64,000 bases of DNA from Flavobacterium phragmitis (GCF_900112575.1 NZ_FOMH01000001.1:589956-653955), one strand, 5' to 3'. Numbered from the stretch's first letter, positions 8,013 through 16,809 are shown. Translations and numbers: made by a program. The notes: generated by a model from the letters alone, not told the origin.

Positions 8013-9365
8013 ATGCGTAAAAAACAAGCCCAAATATTAATTGTTGACGATCAGGAAGAAATTCTTTTTTCGGCAAAAATGATTCTCAAAAAGCATTTTG
8101 AAACGATTTTTACAGAAAACAATCCTAAAAAAATCATTTCCATTTTAGCCGAAAATGAAATAAATGTGGTTTTGCTGGATATGAATTACCGAATTGGTTT
8201 TGAAGACGGGCGCGAAGGAATTCATTGGCTGAAAGAAATTAAAACACTTTCGCCGAATACCGTGGTAATTTTAATGACGGCTTTTGGAAAAATTGAAACT
8301 GCAGTTGAAAGTATAAAAATTGGTGCTTTTGATTATGTTTTGAAGCCTTGGCATAACGAAAAATTACTGGAAACAATTGATAAAGCGGTTACAGAAGGCA
8401 GAAAAAACATTAAAAAAACAACTGCTGAAAAAGAAGATAAAACCGAAAAGAAATATTTTGTTGGTTCTTCAGCCAAAATAAAACAAGCCTATTCTATTGC
8501 CGAAAAAGTAGCTAGAACCGATGCAAATGTTTTGATTTTGGGCGAAAACGGAACAGGGAAATATGTTTTTGCAGAATTCATTCATCAGCATTCTGAAAGA
8601 AAAAATCAGCCGTTTGTACATGTAGATTTAGGTTCTTTGAGCGATAATTTATTCGAAAGTGAACTTTTTGGATATGCCAAAGGCGCTTTTACAGATGCCA
8701 AAATAGATACTCCAGGCCGCTTTGAAAATGCTTCAAACGGAACCATTTTTTTAGATGAAATAGGAAATATTCCGTTGCATTTGCAAGCCAAATTGCTTCA
8801 TGTTTTACAGACCAAAACCGTGACACGTTTGGGAGAGAGCAAACCGAGACCTTTGAATGTTCGTGTTATTGCAGCTACAAACAGTGATATCAAAACCGAA
8901 GTAAAAAATAAGACTTTCCGTGAAGATTTGCTTTATAGAATCAATACAATGGAAATTAATCTGCCTTCTTTAAGAGAAAGAAAAGATGATATTGTACCAA
9001 TGGCAAATTTTATTCTGGAGCAGATTGCAGAAAAATACAATCAGGAAAATTGGTCTTTTGAAGAGAATGTGGCATCTTATCTGGAACGATATCCATGGAA
9101 AGGTAATGTTCGTGAAATGGAAAACAAAATCGAGCGTGCTTTAATTTTGGCTGAAAACAATACGATTTCTGTATTGGATTTGGATATTTTGGATTTTGAA
9201 GAAATTCAAGAAAACGACGAAAACCCTTTGTCAGAAATGGAAAAAGGTGCTATCGAAAAAGCTTTGTTCAAGCACAACGGAAACATCAGCAAAACAGCTG
9301 AAGAATTAGGTTTGTCGAGAGCTGCTTTATACCGCAGAATTGAAAAATACGATTTGAAGAATTAA
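8013..9365 (+). CDS. Sigma-54-dependent response regulator, NtrC type
   Basis: 450 residues. The receiver domain (about 6-125) has the acidic pocket VDDQE, phospho-acceptor Asp56 in LLDMN and Lys111 in VLKPW. The AAA+ domain (about 148-375) has Walker A GENGTGK at 177-183, Walker B FLDEIG near 246, and the sigma-54 contact loop as GAFTDA (224-229) instead of the common GAFTGA. A Fis-type helix-turn-helix ends the protein (KTAEELGLSRAALYRRIEKY). It is divergent from the exporter operon and probably binds the palindrome at 7962-7977. Its kinase follows at 9516. Confidence 0.95.
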   Translation: MRKKQAQILIVDDQEEILFSAKMILKKHFETIFTENNPKKIISILAENEINVVLLDMNYRIGFEDGREGIHWLKEIKTLSPNTVVILMTAFGKIETAVESIKIGAFDYVLKPWHNEKLLETIDKAVTEGRKNIKKTTAEKEDKTEKKYFVGSSAKIKQAYSIAEKVARTDANVLILGENGTGKYVFAEFIHQHSERKNQPFVHVDLGSLSDNLFESELFGYAKGAFTDAKIDTPGRFENASNGTIFLDEIGNIPLHLQAKLLHVLQTKTVTRLGESKPRPLNVRVIAATNSDIKTEVKNKTFREDLLYRINTMEINLPSLRERKDDIVPMANFILEQIAEKYNQENWSFEENVASYLERYPWKGNVREMENKIERALILAENNTISVLDLDILDFEEIQENDENPLSEMEKGAIEKALFKHNGNISKTAEELGLSRAALYRRIEKYDLKN

Positions 9366-9381
9366 GGAGAAATGAATAGCG

Positions 9382-9497
9382 TCCAGCTTTAGCTGGATGT
9401 AAATAGTTAAGGTAATATTCGGGGCTTTAGCCAAAATATTTAAGTTTGGCTAAAGTCTTTTTATAGTGTTAATTTTATCTCTCCAGCTAAAGCTGGA
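9382..9497. repeat. Nested inverted-repeat element between regulator and kinase genes
   Basis: The outer arms 9382-9397 and 9482-9497 are exact complements (TCCAGCTTTAGCTGGA and its reverse complement) and are nearly palindromes themselves. The inner arms 9423-9435 and 9445-9457 (GGCTTTAGCCAAA with TTTGGCTAAAGTC) form a second stem. It resembles the dispersed hairpin repeats of Flavobacterium. It separates two genes likely to be co-transcribed, so it could reduce kinase expression. Confidence 0.7.
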
Positions 9498-9515
9498 AGC
9501 AATTCAAGTAAAATA

Positions 9516-10841
9516 ATGAAAAACTGGAAATTTTATAACGCGCTATTTGTGAGAGTTTTGTTTGTCATGGCTCTTTTTTTGTGCAGTGCTTTGTTGTTGT
9601 ACAAAGGCTTTCGTTTCAATGCGCTTTTGGTAGGATTCTTTGTTTTAGTTTTTTTGTTTGAAATGTATTTTTTTGTCAAAAATCAATTGTTGTTTTATGA
9701 TAAAACAATCAATTCGATACTTCACGATGATTTTTCGGCACATTTTCCAGAACAGCATAAAAAGGATAATTTCAATAGTTTGTATCAGTTATATGATACG
9801 CTTAAAATCCAAAGACAAGAACAGATCTCCAAAGAGTTAATTTATCGGTCGATTTTAAATAGTATTGACACTGCCGCTTTAATTTTGGAAAAAGAGAATG
9901 ATTCCTGGTCTATTTTTATAATGAATGACTGCTTTTCAAATCTCTTTAAAGTCCCTAAAGTTGGTCATTGGAAATACCTTAAAAATTATCTTCCTGCACT
10001 TTGCAGCGAAATAGAAAATGTAGATTTTGCCGAACTTAAAAAGGCTATTTCGATTAAAATAGAAGATCAGGATTTACAGACTTTTATGCTTCAGACTTCA
10101 AGAACGCAGACTTATAATAAAGAGTATTTTATCATTCTATTGGACAGTATTCAGCGTGTTATTGAGAAAAAAGAAAAAGAGGCGTGGATTAATTTAATGA
10201 AAATCATTTCGCATGAATTAATGAATTCGCTAACGCCGATTCGTGCGCTTTCGCAGAATCTCCTTCATATCGTGGACCAAGATAAATTAGAAGAAGACGA
10301 TTTTGAAGACATTAAAAGCAGTATTTCGACCATTATAAATAGAAGCGATCATTTGCAGGTTTTTGTTGAAAATTACAGAAAACTGGCCATGCTGCCAACT
10401 CCAAATAAACAAATGACGCAGATCAACGCCTTGTTTGAAGATTGCCTCCGAATCATGAATCCGATTTTAAAAGCAGAAGGAATCGAATTGATTAATGAAA
10501 TCAACAGCTCTCGTTCTATTATGATAGATAAAAATCAGATGGAACAGGTAATTATTAATTTGATTACCAATAGTATTCATGCTTTAAAAGAGAAGACAGA
10601 AAAGAAATTGATTCTTTCCAGTTATACCGAAAACAATCGTTTTTTTATTGTGATTTCAGATAATGGAAGAGGGGTCGATCCTGAAATTCGTGATAAAGTC
10701 TTTCTTCCATTTTTTACGACCAGAAAAGATGGTGCCGGAATCGGGCTCACGCTCTCTAAAAACATCATTGAAGCACACGGCGGTTATTTAAGTTACCAAA
10801 CCGATGCCGAAAAAACCGATTTTGTAATTTGTTTGATTTAG
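9516..10841 (+). CDS. Membrane sensor histidine kinase, partner of the NtrC-type regulator
   Basis: 441 residues. Two membrane helices (about 10-30 and 34-54) are separated by almost no periplasmic loop, so the input is probably from the membrane or cytoplasm. A PAS-like region follows (about 100-205). The H-box ISHELMNSLTPIRAL holds His233, the N-box is near 340 (QVIINLITNSIHAL), then SDNGRGVD and a GAGIGLTLSKNI G2 box. Kinases of this form pair with NtrC-type regulators in Bacteroidota. It lies 150 bases after its presumed partner on the same strand. Confidence 0.92.
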   Translation: MKNWKFYNALFVRVLFVMALFLCSALLLYKGFRFNALLVGFFVLVFLFEMYFFVKNQLLFYDKTINSILHDDFSAHFPEQHKKDNFNSLYQLYDTLKIQRQEQISKELIYRSILNSIDTAALILEKENDSWSIFIMNDCFSNLFKVPKVGHWKYLKNYLPALCSEIENVDFAELKKAISIKIEDQDLQTFMLQTSRTQTYNKEYFIILLDSIQRVIEKKEKEAWINLMKIISHELMNSLTPIRALSQNLLHIVDQDKLEEDDFEDIKSSISTIINRSDHLQVFVENYRKLAMLPTPNKQMTQINALFEDCLRIMNPILKAEGIELINEINSSRSIMIDKNQMEQVIINLITNSIHALKEKTEKKLILSSYTENNRFFIVISDNGRGVDPEIRDKVFLPFFTTRKDGAGIGLTLSKNIIEAHGGYLSYQTDAEKTDFVICLI

Positions 10842-10882
10842 TGGTTTTGCCACAAAGTCACGAAGTCGCAAAGATATTTATT

Positions 10883-10908
10883 GTAGAGACGCACTGCAGT
10901 GCGTCTAC
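10883..10908. repeat. Short GC-rich palindrome
   Basis: A 26-base near-perfect inverted repeat centred on CTGCAG, with arms reading GTAGAGACGCA and its complement (one extra base). It lies after the kinase stop codon, without a T tract, and looks like a dispersed intergenic repeat. Confidence 0.6.
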
Positions 10909-10949
10909 TCAAAGTAGGTTAAAACAATAGCGATTTGATTTTTGCCCCC

Positions 10950-11048
10950 TCCTGCAAGGTTTCCAAAACCTTGTAGGTATCATATTTTAAAAATTAGTTT
11001 GAGAAATAGAAGAGTATAGACCTACAAGGTTTTGGAAACCTTGCAGGA
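10950..11048. repeat. Inverted pair of the 29-bp dispersed repeat, copies 2 and 3
   Basis: The left arm 10950-10978 and right arm 11020-11048 are exact reverse complements of 29 bases around a 41-base AT-rich loop. The transcript could form one long stem between the convergent kinase and alkyltransferase-like genes, possibly ending transcription from both sides. Confidence 0.8.
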
Positions 11049-11064
11049 AGTCATACAGAATTTT

Positions 11065-11391
11065 TTACGATTCAACCTCAGGCTTCCAAAAGTGTTTTTC
11101 AAAATCCACAATCTGATTATTCACGACTTTTATGCCTTCATTTTCTAATAATTGCTGCATTAAATTGGTCCCGTCAAAATGATGTTTTCCAGTCAAAAGG
11201 CCTTTTTGATTTACTACTCGGTGTGCAGGAACATCATCCATATTATGACAGGCATTCATGGCCCAGCCCACCATTCTTGCAGATCGCGCAGTTCCTAAAG
11301 CTTTTGCAATTGCACCATAAGAAGTGACTTTCCCGTAAGGGATTTGTCTTGCAATTACATAAACTCTTTCGAAAAAATTTTCCTCAGCCAT
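11065..11391 (-). CDS. Alkyltransferase-like protein (MGMT family without the acceptor cysteine)
   Basis: 108 residues, matching the C-terminal DNA-binding domain of O6-alkylguanine-DNA methyltransferase (IPYGKVTSYGAIA near 17-29, then RMVGWAMN). The active-site motif PCHR is PAHR (55-58), so the alkyl-acceptor cysteine is Ala56. Proteins with this change (ATL family) bind O6-alkylguanine, flip the base and recruit nucleotide excision repair rather than remove the alkyl group. Function is inferred from that family. It is a single gene between hairpin repeats. Confidence 0.88.
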   Translation of the reverse strand: MAEENFFERVYVIARQIPYGKVTSYGAIAKALGTARSARMVGWAMNACHNMDDVPAHRVVNQKGLLTGKHHFDGTNLMQQLLENEGIKVVNNQIVDFEKHFWKPEVES

Positions 11392-11400
11392 AATTTTTTT

Positions 11401-11532
11401 GCCACAGATTTCACAGATTAAAAGGATTCTGACTTTTGGCTATTGTAGATTATTATCAAATTTAAATCTCAAATTAATGAAAAATATTTACCACAAAGTA
11501 AAAAAATCATTTTAATCTGTGAAATCTGTGGC
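11401..11532. repeat. Exact 23-bp inverted repeat flanking the intergenic space
   Basis: The arms 11401-11423 and 11510-11532 are exact complements (GCCACAGATTTCACAGATTA plus three A). They sit immediately at the edges of two minus-strand genes, with 86 AT-rich bases between. Repeats of the same GCCAC...GTGGC style occur at 13005-13084 and 25114-25219. Confidence 0.75.
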
Positions 11533-11540
11533 TTATAAAA

Positions 11541-12179
11541 TTAACCGAAATAGTAGTTTAGAATATTAAAAAGTGTTACAAGGGCAATAACTCCAGTAAT
11601 ACTTCCAATAATGGTATTCATGTTGCGCATTAAATAATCGGTTTTCTTTTCGATTCTTCCAAAGAAGGCTATATAACTGTATAAAGCGACAAATGAACCA
11701 AGAACTGATCCCAATACAAAAGTGAAAATGATATTGTTTTCGAAAGCAAAAAGATGATATGAAGCCAAAGTAACGCTTACTACAACATAATACGGAATCG
11801 GAAAGAAATTTAATCCAGAGAGCAGCATTCCTAAAAAGAAACGACTTTTTTTACTGCTCTTTTTAATTTTCGATTTTTTCTTGGTTTTGGGCTCTTTGGC
11901 AATAAACAAAAAATAAATCGTTAAGATTGAAAAGATTACAAAACCAACTTCTCTCAATAATGTAACAACATCTGGACGATTGTCAATTACTCGTGCAAAA
12001 AGAACCGCAACATAAACCTGAAAAAAAATAACCAAAACAGCACCAACAGCAAACCACAAAGCATTCTTTTTTCCTTCTTTTATATTTATTTTGGCTGCTG
12101 TCATGTTGATTAATCCCGGAGGAATAATCCCAATTGCGGCTGCAATAAATCCAGAAATAAAAGGAGTAAATAAGGCCAT
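11541..12179 (-). CDS. LysE-type exporter family membrane protein
   Basis: 212 residues with about six membrane helices. It begins with a hydrophobic segment containing IGIIPPGLINM, the GxxPG-like turn found near the N-terminus of LysE/RhtB translocators. A Lys-rich cytoplasmic loop (about 96-113) separates the two halves. These proteins export amino acids or related small molecules across the inner membrane; the substrate is unknown here. It is on the same strand as trmB, whose stop lies 42 bases upstream of this start. Confidence 0.8.
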   Translation of the reverse strand: MALFTPFISGFIAAAIGIIPPGLINMTAAKINIKEGKKNALWFAVGAVLVIFFQVYVAVLFARVIDNRPDVVTLLREVGFVIFSILTIYFLFIAKEPKTKKKSKIKKSSKKSRFFLGMLLSGLNFFPIPYYVVVSVTLASYHLFAFENNIIFTFVLGSVLGSFVALYSYIAFFGRIEKKTDYLMRNMNTIIGSITGVIALVTLFNILNYYFG

Positions 12180-12221
12180 TAAATTGATTTGTAAGTTGTA
12201 AATTCAGTTTTAAAATTAAGA

Positions 12222-12899
12222 CTAATCTTTAATTTTGAAACGAATATACGTAATTGCCTTGTTAATTTCTAGATATTGTTTCTCATAAAATGTCTGAATC
12301 GAAGTGACAACTTCTGGACTTCCTTCATTTTTGTAAACATTATGGTTCGCATATAAAACCTCGTGTCCTTCTCCATGAAGTAAACCAAGCGTGTATCCGT
12401 GCATAAATTCACTGTCGGTTTTTAAGTTTACGACACCGTCTTTTTTAAGAATCTTTTTGTATAATTTCAAAAACTCAGAATTGGTCATTCTGTGTTTTGT
12501 TCTTTTGTATTTGATCTGTGGATCTGGGAAAGTAATCCAGATTTCGTCTACTTCGCCTTCAGCAAAAATATGATTGATCAATTCAATTTGAGTACGAACG
12601 AAAGCAACGTTATGCAGCCCGTTTTCCACAGCAGTTTTAGCTCCACGCCAGAAACGAGCGCCTTTAATGTCAATTCCGATAAAATTTTTATCTGGGTATT
12701 TTTCAGCTAATCCAACAGAATATTCTCCTTTTCCACATCCTAACTCTAATACTAAAGGATTATCATTTTTAAAGAAATCAGAATTCCATTTTCCTTTTAA
12801 AGGCATTAAATCGCCTACAACTTCTTCTCTAGTTGGTTGAAAAACGTTTTGAAATGTTTCGTTCTCTCTGAATCTTTTAAGTTTATTTTTGCTTCCCAC
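12222..12899 (-). CDS. trmB: tRNA (guanine-N7-)-methyltransferase
   Basis: 225 residues. The SAM-binding motif LELGCGKGEYS is near 52-62, followed by IGIDIKGAR, the ITFPDPQIKYKRTKHRM stretch (about 120-137) that is typical of TrmB, and a C-terminal KTDSEF motif. It methylates G46 of the variable loop in many tRNAs. Size and motif order match the family fully. Followed on the same strand by the LysE-type gene. Confidence 0.95.
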   Translation of the reverse strand: MGSKNKLKRFRENETFQNVFQPTREEVVGDLMPLKGKWNSDFFKNDNPLVLELGCGKGEYSVGLAEKYPDKNFIGIDIKGARFWRGAKTAVENGLHNVAFVRTQIELINHIFAEGEVDEIWITFPDPQIKYKRTKHRMTNSEFLKLYKKILKKDGVVNLKTDSEFMHGYTLGLLHGEGHEVLYANHNVYKNEGSPEVVTSIQTFYEKQYLEINKAITYIRFKIKD

Positions 12900-13004
12900 T
12901 TTTAAAAATTTTTGGCAAAATTAAGGAATATAAACGAATGAAACGGCTTAAGCGGGTTTAAATGTTTTTCACCGCAAATTCTTGTGAAGTATGTTTTGTT
13001 TTTT

Positions 13005-13084
13005 GCCACGAATTACATGAATTCACACTAATTTTTTCTGCAATACAGTTATAAAAATTCGTGTGAATTCATGTAATTTGTGGC
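13005..13084. repeat. 32-bp inverted repeat downstream of amt
   Basis: The arms 13005-13036 and 13053-13084 are complementary with two mismatches (starting GCCACGAATTACATG) around a 16-base loop. It ends 9 bases before the amt stop codon on the minus strand, so it may terminate amt transcription. Confidence 0.75.
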
Positions 13085-13093
13085 AACTTTATT

Positions 13094-14476
13094 TTAACCG
13101 TAATGTGGTTCTGTAATTGGCTGTGCTTTTGGATCAAGAGATTCATCGTGCTGTGATAAATCCAGTCCAATATGCTCTGATTCTTCCGAAACTCTCAATG
13201 GAATAATGAAGTTCGTTACTTTAAACAAGAAATAAGCTCCGAAGAAAGTAAAGACAGAAACTAAAACTAATGCCATCATATGGTGTCCAAAAACGCTCCA
13301 TCCTCCGTGTAATAAACTTGCATTTTCGCCATGCGCAAAAATAGCCGTAAGAATCATTCCCATAATTCCACCAACACCATGGCAAGCAAAAACGTCGAGA
13401 GTATCATCGAATTTTTTAGAATATTTACAGTTTACAGCGGTGTTAGAAACCAAAGCCGTTACAAATCCGAAGAACATACTTTCTGGAACCGAAATAAATC
13501 CTGCAGCCGGTGTAATGGCAACAAGTCCCACGACAGCTCCAATACAAGCCCCTAAAGCAGAAACTTTTCTTCCGTTCATTCTATCGAAGAAAATCCAAGT
13601 TAACATAGCAGCGGCCGATGAAGTAGTGGTTGTCGCAAAAGCCATAGCAGCCGTTCCGTTGGCAGCAAGAGCAGATCCAGCGTTGAATCCGAACCATCCA
13701 AACCAAAGCATTCCAGTTCCTAATAATACAAACGGAATATTGGTTGGAATATGCTGGCTGTTTTTTCTTTTTCCTAAAACAATAACACCAGCCAAAGCTG
13801 CAAAACCAGAGCTCATGTGAACCACGGTTCCTCCTGCGAAATCCTTAACACCAAAATAACTTCCTAAAACTCCAGTTGGATACCAAACGGCGTGACATAA
13901 AGGAGCATATATAAAAATCGTAAATAAACTAATGAAAACTAAATAAGAAATAAAACGAACACGTTCTGCAAATGAACCTGTAATAATTGCAGGACAAATA
14001 ATTGCAAATTTCATTTGAAACAATGCAAAAAGCATAAACGGAATCGTGTTTGCCAATTGTTTATGAGGCAGAACGCCCACATAATCCATAAAAGCAAAAG
14101 TAGTCGGATTTCCGAAAAAGCTGTAAAAATGATCTCCAGAACCAAAACCAATCGGTTCTCCAAATGCCAGACTAAAAGCAACCACAACCCATAAAAGTGT
14201 TACAACTCCCAAACAGATAAAACTCTGAAGCATAGTCGAAATAACGTTTTTCTTTCCTACCATTCCACCATAAAAGAAAGATAATCCAGGTGTCATGATT
14301 AAAACTAAACAGCTTGAAGTAAGCATCCAGGCAACATCGGCAGGAACAATATGATCTGTCGTTCCGAATTCTGATAAAACATAACTATTTTCTGTTACTG
14401 TTGGCCAAAATGCACCAATTGTGCAAACGACACTGATCATAATAAAGGAAATAATCCAGCGTTTTTCTATTTTCAT
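13094..14476 (-). CDS. amt: Ammonium transporter
   Basis: 460 residues with about eleven membrane helices plus an N-terminal hydrophobic segment. The Amt signature region is present (SCLVLIMTPGLSFFYGGMV near 53-71). The two pore histidines occur in GGTVVHMSSG (about 200) and VFACHGVGG (about 370). It conducts ammonium/ammonia across the inner membrane. No glnK (PII) gene is adjacent, although amt is often followed by one. A single -7 element lies upstream. Confidence 0.95.
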   Translation of the reverse strand: MKIEKRWIISFIMISVVCTIGAFWPTVTENSYVLSEFGTTDHIVPADVAWMLTSSCLVLIMTPGLSFFYGGMVGKKNVISTMLQSFICLGVVTLLWVVVAFSLAFGEPIGFGSGDHFYSFFGNPTTFAFMDYVGVLPHKQLANTIPFMLFALFQMKFAIICPAIITGSFAERVRFISYLVFISLFTIFIYAPLCHAVWYPTGVLGSYFGVKDFAGGTVVHMSSGFAALAGVIVLGKRKNSQHIPTNIPFVLLGTGMLWFGWFGFNAGSALAANGTAAMAFATTTTSSAAAMLTWIFFDRMNGRKVSALGACIGAVVGLVAITPAAGFISVPESMFFGFVTALVSNTAVNCKYSKKFDDTLDVFACHGVGGIMGMILTAIFAHGENASLLHGGWSVFGHHMMALVLVSVFTFFGAYFLFKVTNFIIPLRVSEESEHIGLDLSQHDESLDPKAQPITEPHYG

Positions 14477-14514
14477 TTTTAAAATACTTTGTTTAACCCT
14501 ATTTTTTTTGGGGT

Positions 14515-14522
14515 CAAAGTTA
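14515..14522 (-). promoter_or_regulatory. Candidate -7 element of amt
   Basis: The minus strand reads TAACTTTG, matching TAnnTTTG, about 40 bases upstream of the amt start. No TTG at the expected -33 distance, so the promoter may need an activator or be wrongly placed. Confidence 0.4.
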
Positions 14523-14739
14523 AAAAAAAATAAAGATTCTTGTTTTGAAGGCTGTTAAAATAGAGGGCGACGTTTTATTTTGATTGATTTTATAAAATAC
14601 ACATCGTTTTTTTGACAGTATCTTATTTTAAAGTTACAAAAAAGCGCCGTTTTTGCCGAATTTATTAAAATTAATTTCTCAATACGTTTAGTAAAGTGCT
14701 AGAAAAGTTATGTTTATAATAAGAAAGTCTTAAAATGTT

Positions 14740-15228
14740 TTATTTCTTTTGAAGCTTCGCAATCAAAGCGTCTTCGATTGGTGCTTTGATTTTGGTTACC
14801 GCATCAACCTCATCGTTTGGAATCGTCATTGATAGAACATAATGCTGGATTTTCCATTCGTTACCTACTTTTACCAAAACTCCAGAACCACGGCAGATTT
14901 TCATTTGAGTGTCTAACAATTCGTCAAACCAAGCAATTTTTCCCGTTTTGTCAAAAAAGATATGACGTTCTAAAGCTTTAAAGTTCCAAGTTGTTCCTTT
15001 GTCGAAATAAGGTTTTGCCCAGATTGCAAATTCTTTTTTTGTCCAGTTTTCGGTTGCATCAGTTCCAATGTAGATGGCATCGTCTGCCAAAGTATTGAAG
15101 TACGCATCATATTTAACTTCGCCGGCCGCTTTATGCCACGCATCTAAAGTTTGATTGATTTTGTTTTTGTCTGTTTGTGCGTTTGCAAAAGAAGCAATGA
15201 ATAAAAGAAGTAAAAGTGTTTTTTTCAT
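14740..15228 (-). CDS. Secreted NTF2-like (SnoaL fold) protein
   Basis: 162 residues with a clear signal peptide (MKKTLLLLLFIASFANA, cleavage after Ala17 or so). The rest fits a nuclear transport factor 2-like alpha+beta barrel: an early helix with LDAWHKAAGE, then YFNTLADDAIYIGTDATE and a C-terminal GNEWKIQHYVLS strand. Such periplasmic proteins have varied or unknown roles; no catalytic residues can be assigned. Single gene. Confidence 0.75.
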   Translation of the reverse strand: MKKTLLLLLFIASFANAQTDKNKINQTLDAWHKAAGEVKYDAYFNTLADDAIYIGTDATENWTKKEFAIWAKPYFDKGTTWNFKALERHIFFDKTGKIAWFDELLDTQMKICRGSGVLVKVGNEWKIQHYVLSMTIPNDEVDAVTKIKAPIEDALIAKLQKK

Positions 15229-15570
15229 GAGATATACTATTTGAGTTTAAAGGTATAAATTTTTTTAAATCATGTAAGTGATATAAGTAAATGGAAGTTT
15301 TTTTAATGTAGTATTAACTATAGTTAGCGCGTTTTTTGTCATCCTGAGGAACAAAGGATCATACTAGAAGCTCTACAAAGATTAGCGATTCTCTTTGAGG
15401 AATATTGGATGCGATCCTTCGTTCAGGATGACATAAAATATGTATAATCTATCTGGATTTCGAAATCAAAACAATTTTAAAATCTTGTCTTTAATTATCA
15501 TTAACATTCCACATGTCATTTAATCGCTCAAAAACTATTATATTTGATTTTCAATAAAAATACCATCCCC
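15229..15570. other. Divergent intergenic region with an imperfect inverted repeat
   Basis: 342 bases between the NTF2-like gene and the repeat lipoprotein gene. Arms 15338-15360 and 15413-15432 (GTCATCCTGAGGAAC and its near complement) form an imperfect stem of the dispersed type. The plus-strand -7 element is at 15539-15546. No gene was seen. Confidence 0.6.
15539..15546 (+). promoter_or_regulatory. Candidate -7 element of the repeat lipoprotein gene
   Basis: TATATTTG matches TAnnTTTG and lies 24 bases before ATG 15571. It overlaps the TTG at 15544, which argues against that TTG being a start codon. No -33 TTG found. Confidence 0.5.
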
Positions 15571-16227
15571 ATGAATCCAAAACTACTTATAACTTCACTC
15601 GCTATAACCTCTCTTTTATTTGTTTCGTGCAAAAAGGAATTAGAACCGCAACAAAGCACATCTACTTCTGAATTGGTCCGATTGGGACTTGCAAAAGACA
15701 CCGCAAAGACTGTGGCACCCGTAACACAAACCCAAATGACAAACCCCAATACGGTTTTGGGAGACACAAAAGGAATCAATCCTGCACACGGACAACCGGG
15801 ACATAGATGTGATATTGCAGTGGGAGCGCCTTTAAACTCTGCGCCAACGCAGCAAGTACAGACACAACAAGGTCAAACGGTTCAAGTAAATCCAGCACAG
15901 CAACAAGTAGTTACGACTACAACGCAAGTTAAAACACCAAAAGGAATGAATCCGCCGCACGGACAGCCAGGACATAGATGTGATATTCCAGTTGGAGCGC
16001 CATTGAATTCGCCAGTGGCAAAAACAACTGCAGCTGCAAGTACAGCACAAAGCGGATCGGTTTCTCAGAATTTTACAGTTACGCCTCCGCCGGCTGCAAA
16101 TCCTGTTCCTGCTTTATTGAGTACAGAAGGTACGGAAGCTACAGTAGCAGACGGAATGAATCCGCCACACGGAAAACCAGGACACAGATGTGATATTGCG
16201 GTAGGAGCACCTCTGCCAAAATCTTAG
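15571..16227 (+). CDS. Lipoprotein with three His/Cys motif repeats
   Basis: 218 residues from ATG 15571, chosen because it gives a lipoprotein signal (LLFVSC, Cys20) and lies just after a -7 element. The upstream in-frame TTG at 15544 is rejected. Three near-identical motifs occur at about 68-90, 125-147 and 195-215, each of the form GMNPPHGxPGHRCDIxVGAP. They are joined by Gln/Thr/Ala-rich linkers. Each repeat keeps two His and one Cys with identical spacing, suggesting metal or heme binding, or a conserved cross-linking site. I do not recognise a named domain, and the role is unknown. Location is probably the outer membrane. Confidence 0.8.
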   Translation: MNPKLLITSLAITSLLFVSCKKELEPQQSTSTSELVRLGLAKDTAKTVAPVTQTQMTNPNTVLGDTKGINPAHGQPGHRCDIAVGAPLNSAPTQQVQTQQGQTVQVNPAQQQVVTTTTQVKTPKGMNPPHGQPGHRCDIPVGAPLNSPVAKTTAAASTAQSGSVSQNFTVTPPPAANPVPALLSTEGTEATVADGMNPPHGKPGHRCDIAVGAPLPKS

Positions 16228-16246
16228 ATGAAAGTGACATAGAAAT

Positions 16247-16304
16247 AAAGTAACAAAGTGACAAAGCTCCAAGAAAACTTAGAATCTTTGTCACTTTGCA
16301 ACTT
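16247..16304. terminator. Stem-loop between convergent genes
   Basis: The arms 16247-16266 and 16286-16304 pair over about 18 bases with two mismatches (core CAAAGTGACAAAG). It lies between the convergent lipoprotein and HPF genes and could terminate both, although the T tracts are weak. Confidence 0.5.
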
Positions 16305-16314
16305 ATTTATTATA

Positions 16315-16629
16315 TTAATGTTCTTTTATTTTTTCGAAAGTTGTAGTCAACGATTTTTTGGCTTTAGCCAAAGCACCACTAAATGCTTTTTCAAGAGTTT
16401 CGGCATGTTCTGTCACAGTGATTGGCTGTAATTTTACAGGACGAACCTCGATTACGCATTTTTTGTCGTGCAAGCTGAATTTTTCTCCATTTTCGTCCCC
16501 AAAATGAATCTCTACACGAGTAATTTTATCTTGAAAACGATCTAAGCTTTTCTCTGTTTCTGCAGCAAAATAGCTTTCTAATCTTGCACTTCCTTCAATG
16601 TTTTTGTCGGTGTTGATTTGTACTTTCAT
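16315..16629 (-). CDS. HPF/RaiA-family ribosome-associated protein, short form
   Basis: 104 residues of the sigma-54 modulation/HPF fold: an N-terminal strand MKVQINTDKNI, a helix with EKSLDRFQDKI, then RVEIHFGDENG and the helix ETLEKAFSGALAKAKKSL. Short HPF-type proteins bind the 30S decoding region and help stall or dimerise ribosomes in stationary phase. Homologues of this length are common in Bacteroidota. It has a good TTG-N20-TAnnTTTG promoter. Confidence 0.85.
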   Translation of the reverse strand: MKVQINTDKNIEGSARLESYFAAETEKSLDRFQDKITRVEIHFGDENGEKFSLHDKKCVIEVRPVKLQPITVTEHAETLEKAFSGALAKAKKSLTTTFEKIKEH

Positions 16630-16656
16630 AATGCATAATATTTAATGATTCATTCT

Positions 16657-16687
16657 CAAACTTATCCAATTTAAAGGTAAAAGGCAA
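16657..16687 (-). promoter_or_regulatory. Promoter of the HPF gene
   Basis: On the minus strand TTG (16687-16685), 20 bases, then TAAGTTTG (16664-16657). Both elements fit the Bacteroidota consensus. The start would be near 16650, giving a leader of about 20 bases. Confidence 0.6.
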
Positions 16688-16809
16688 GTGAGTTAAGGAA
16701 ATATTATGAAATTTTAAAGCAATTGTTTTTCAATTTTGTAATTTCGAATATTGCTTATAATTTTTAAGTTAAAACAAAGAAAAAACTTACTTTTTATGTT
16801 TTGTTTTTG

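Noticed and set aside
15544..15570. TTG start adding nine residues to the repeat lipoprotein
   Set aside because: The TTG is part of the likely -7 element and the extension would spoil the lipoprotein signal; ATG 15571 fits better.
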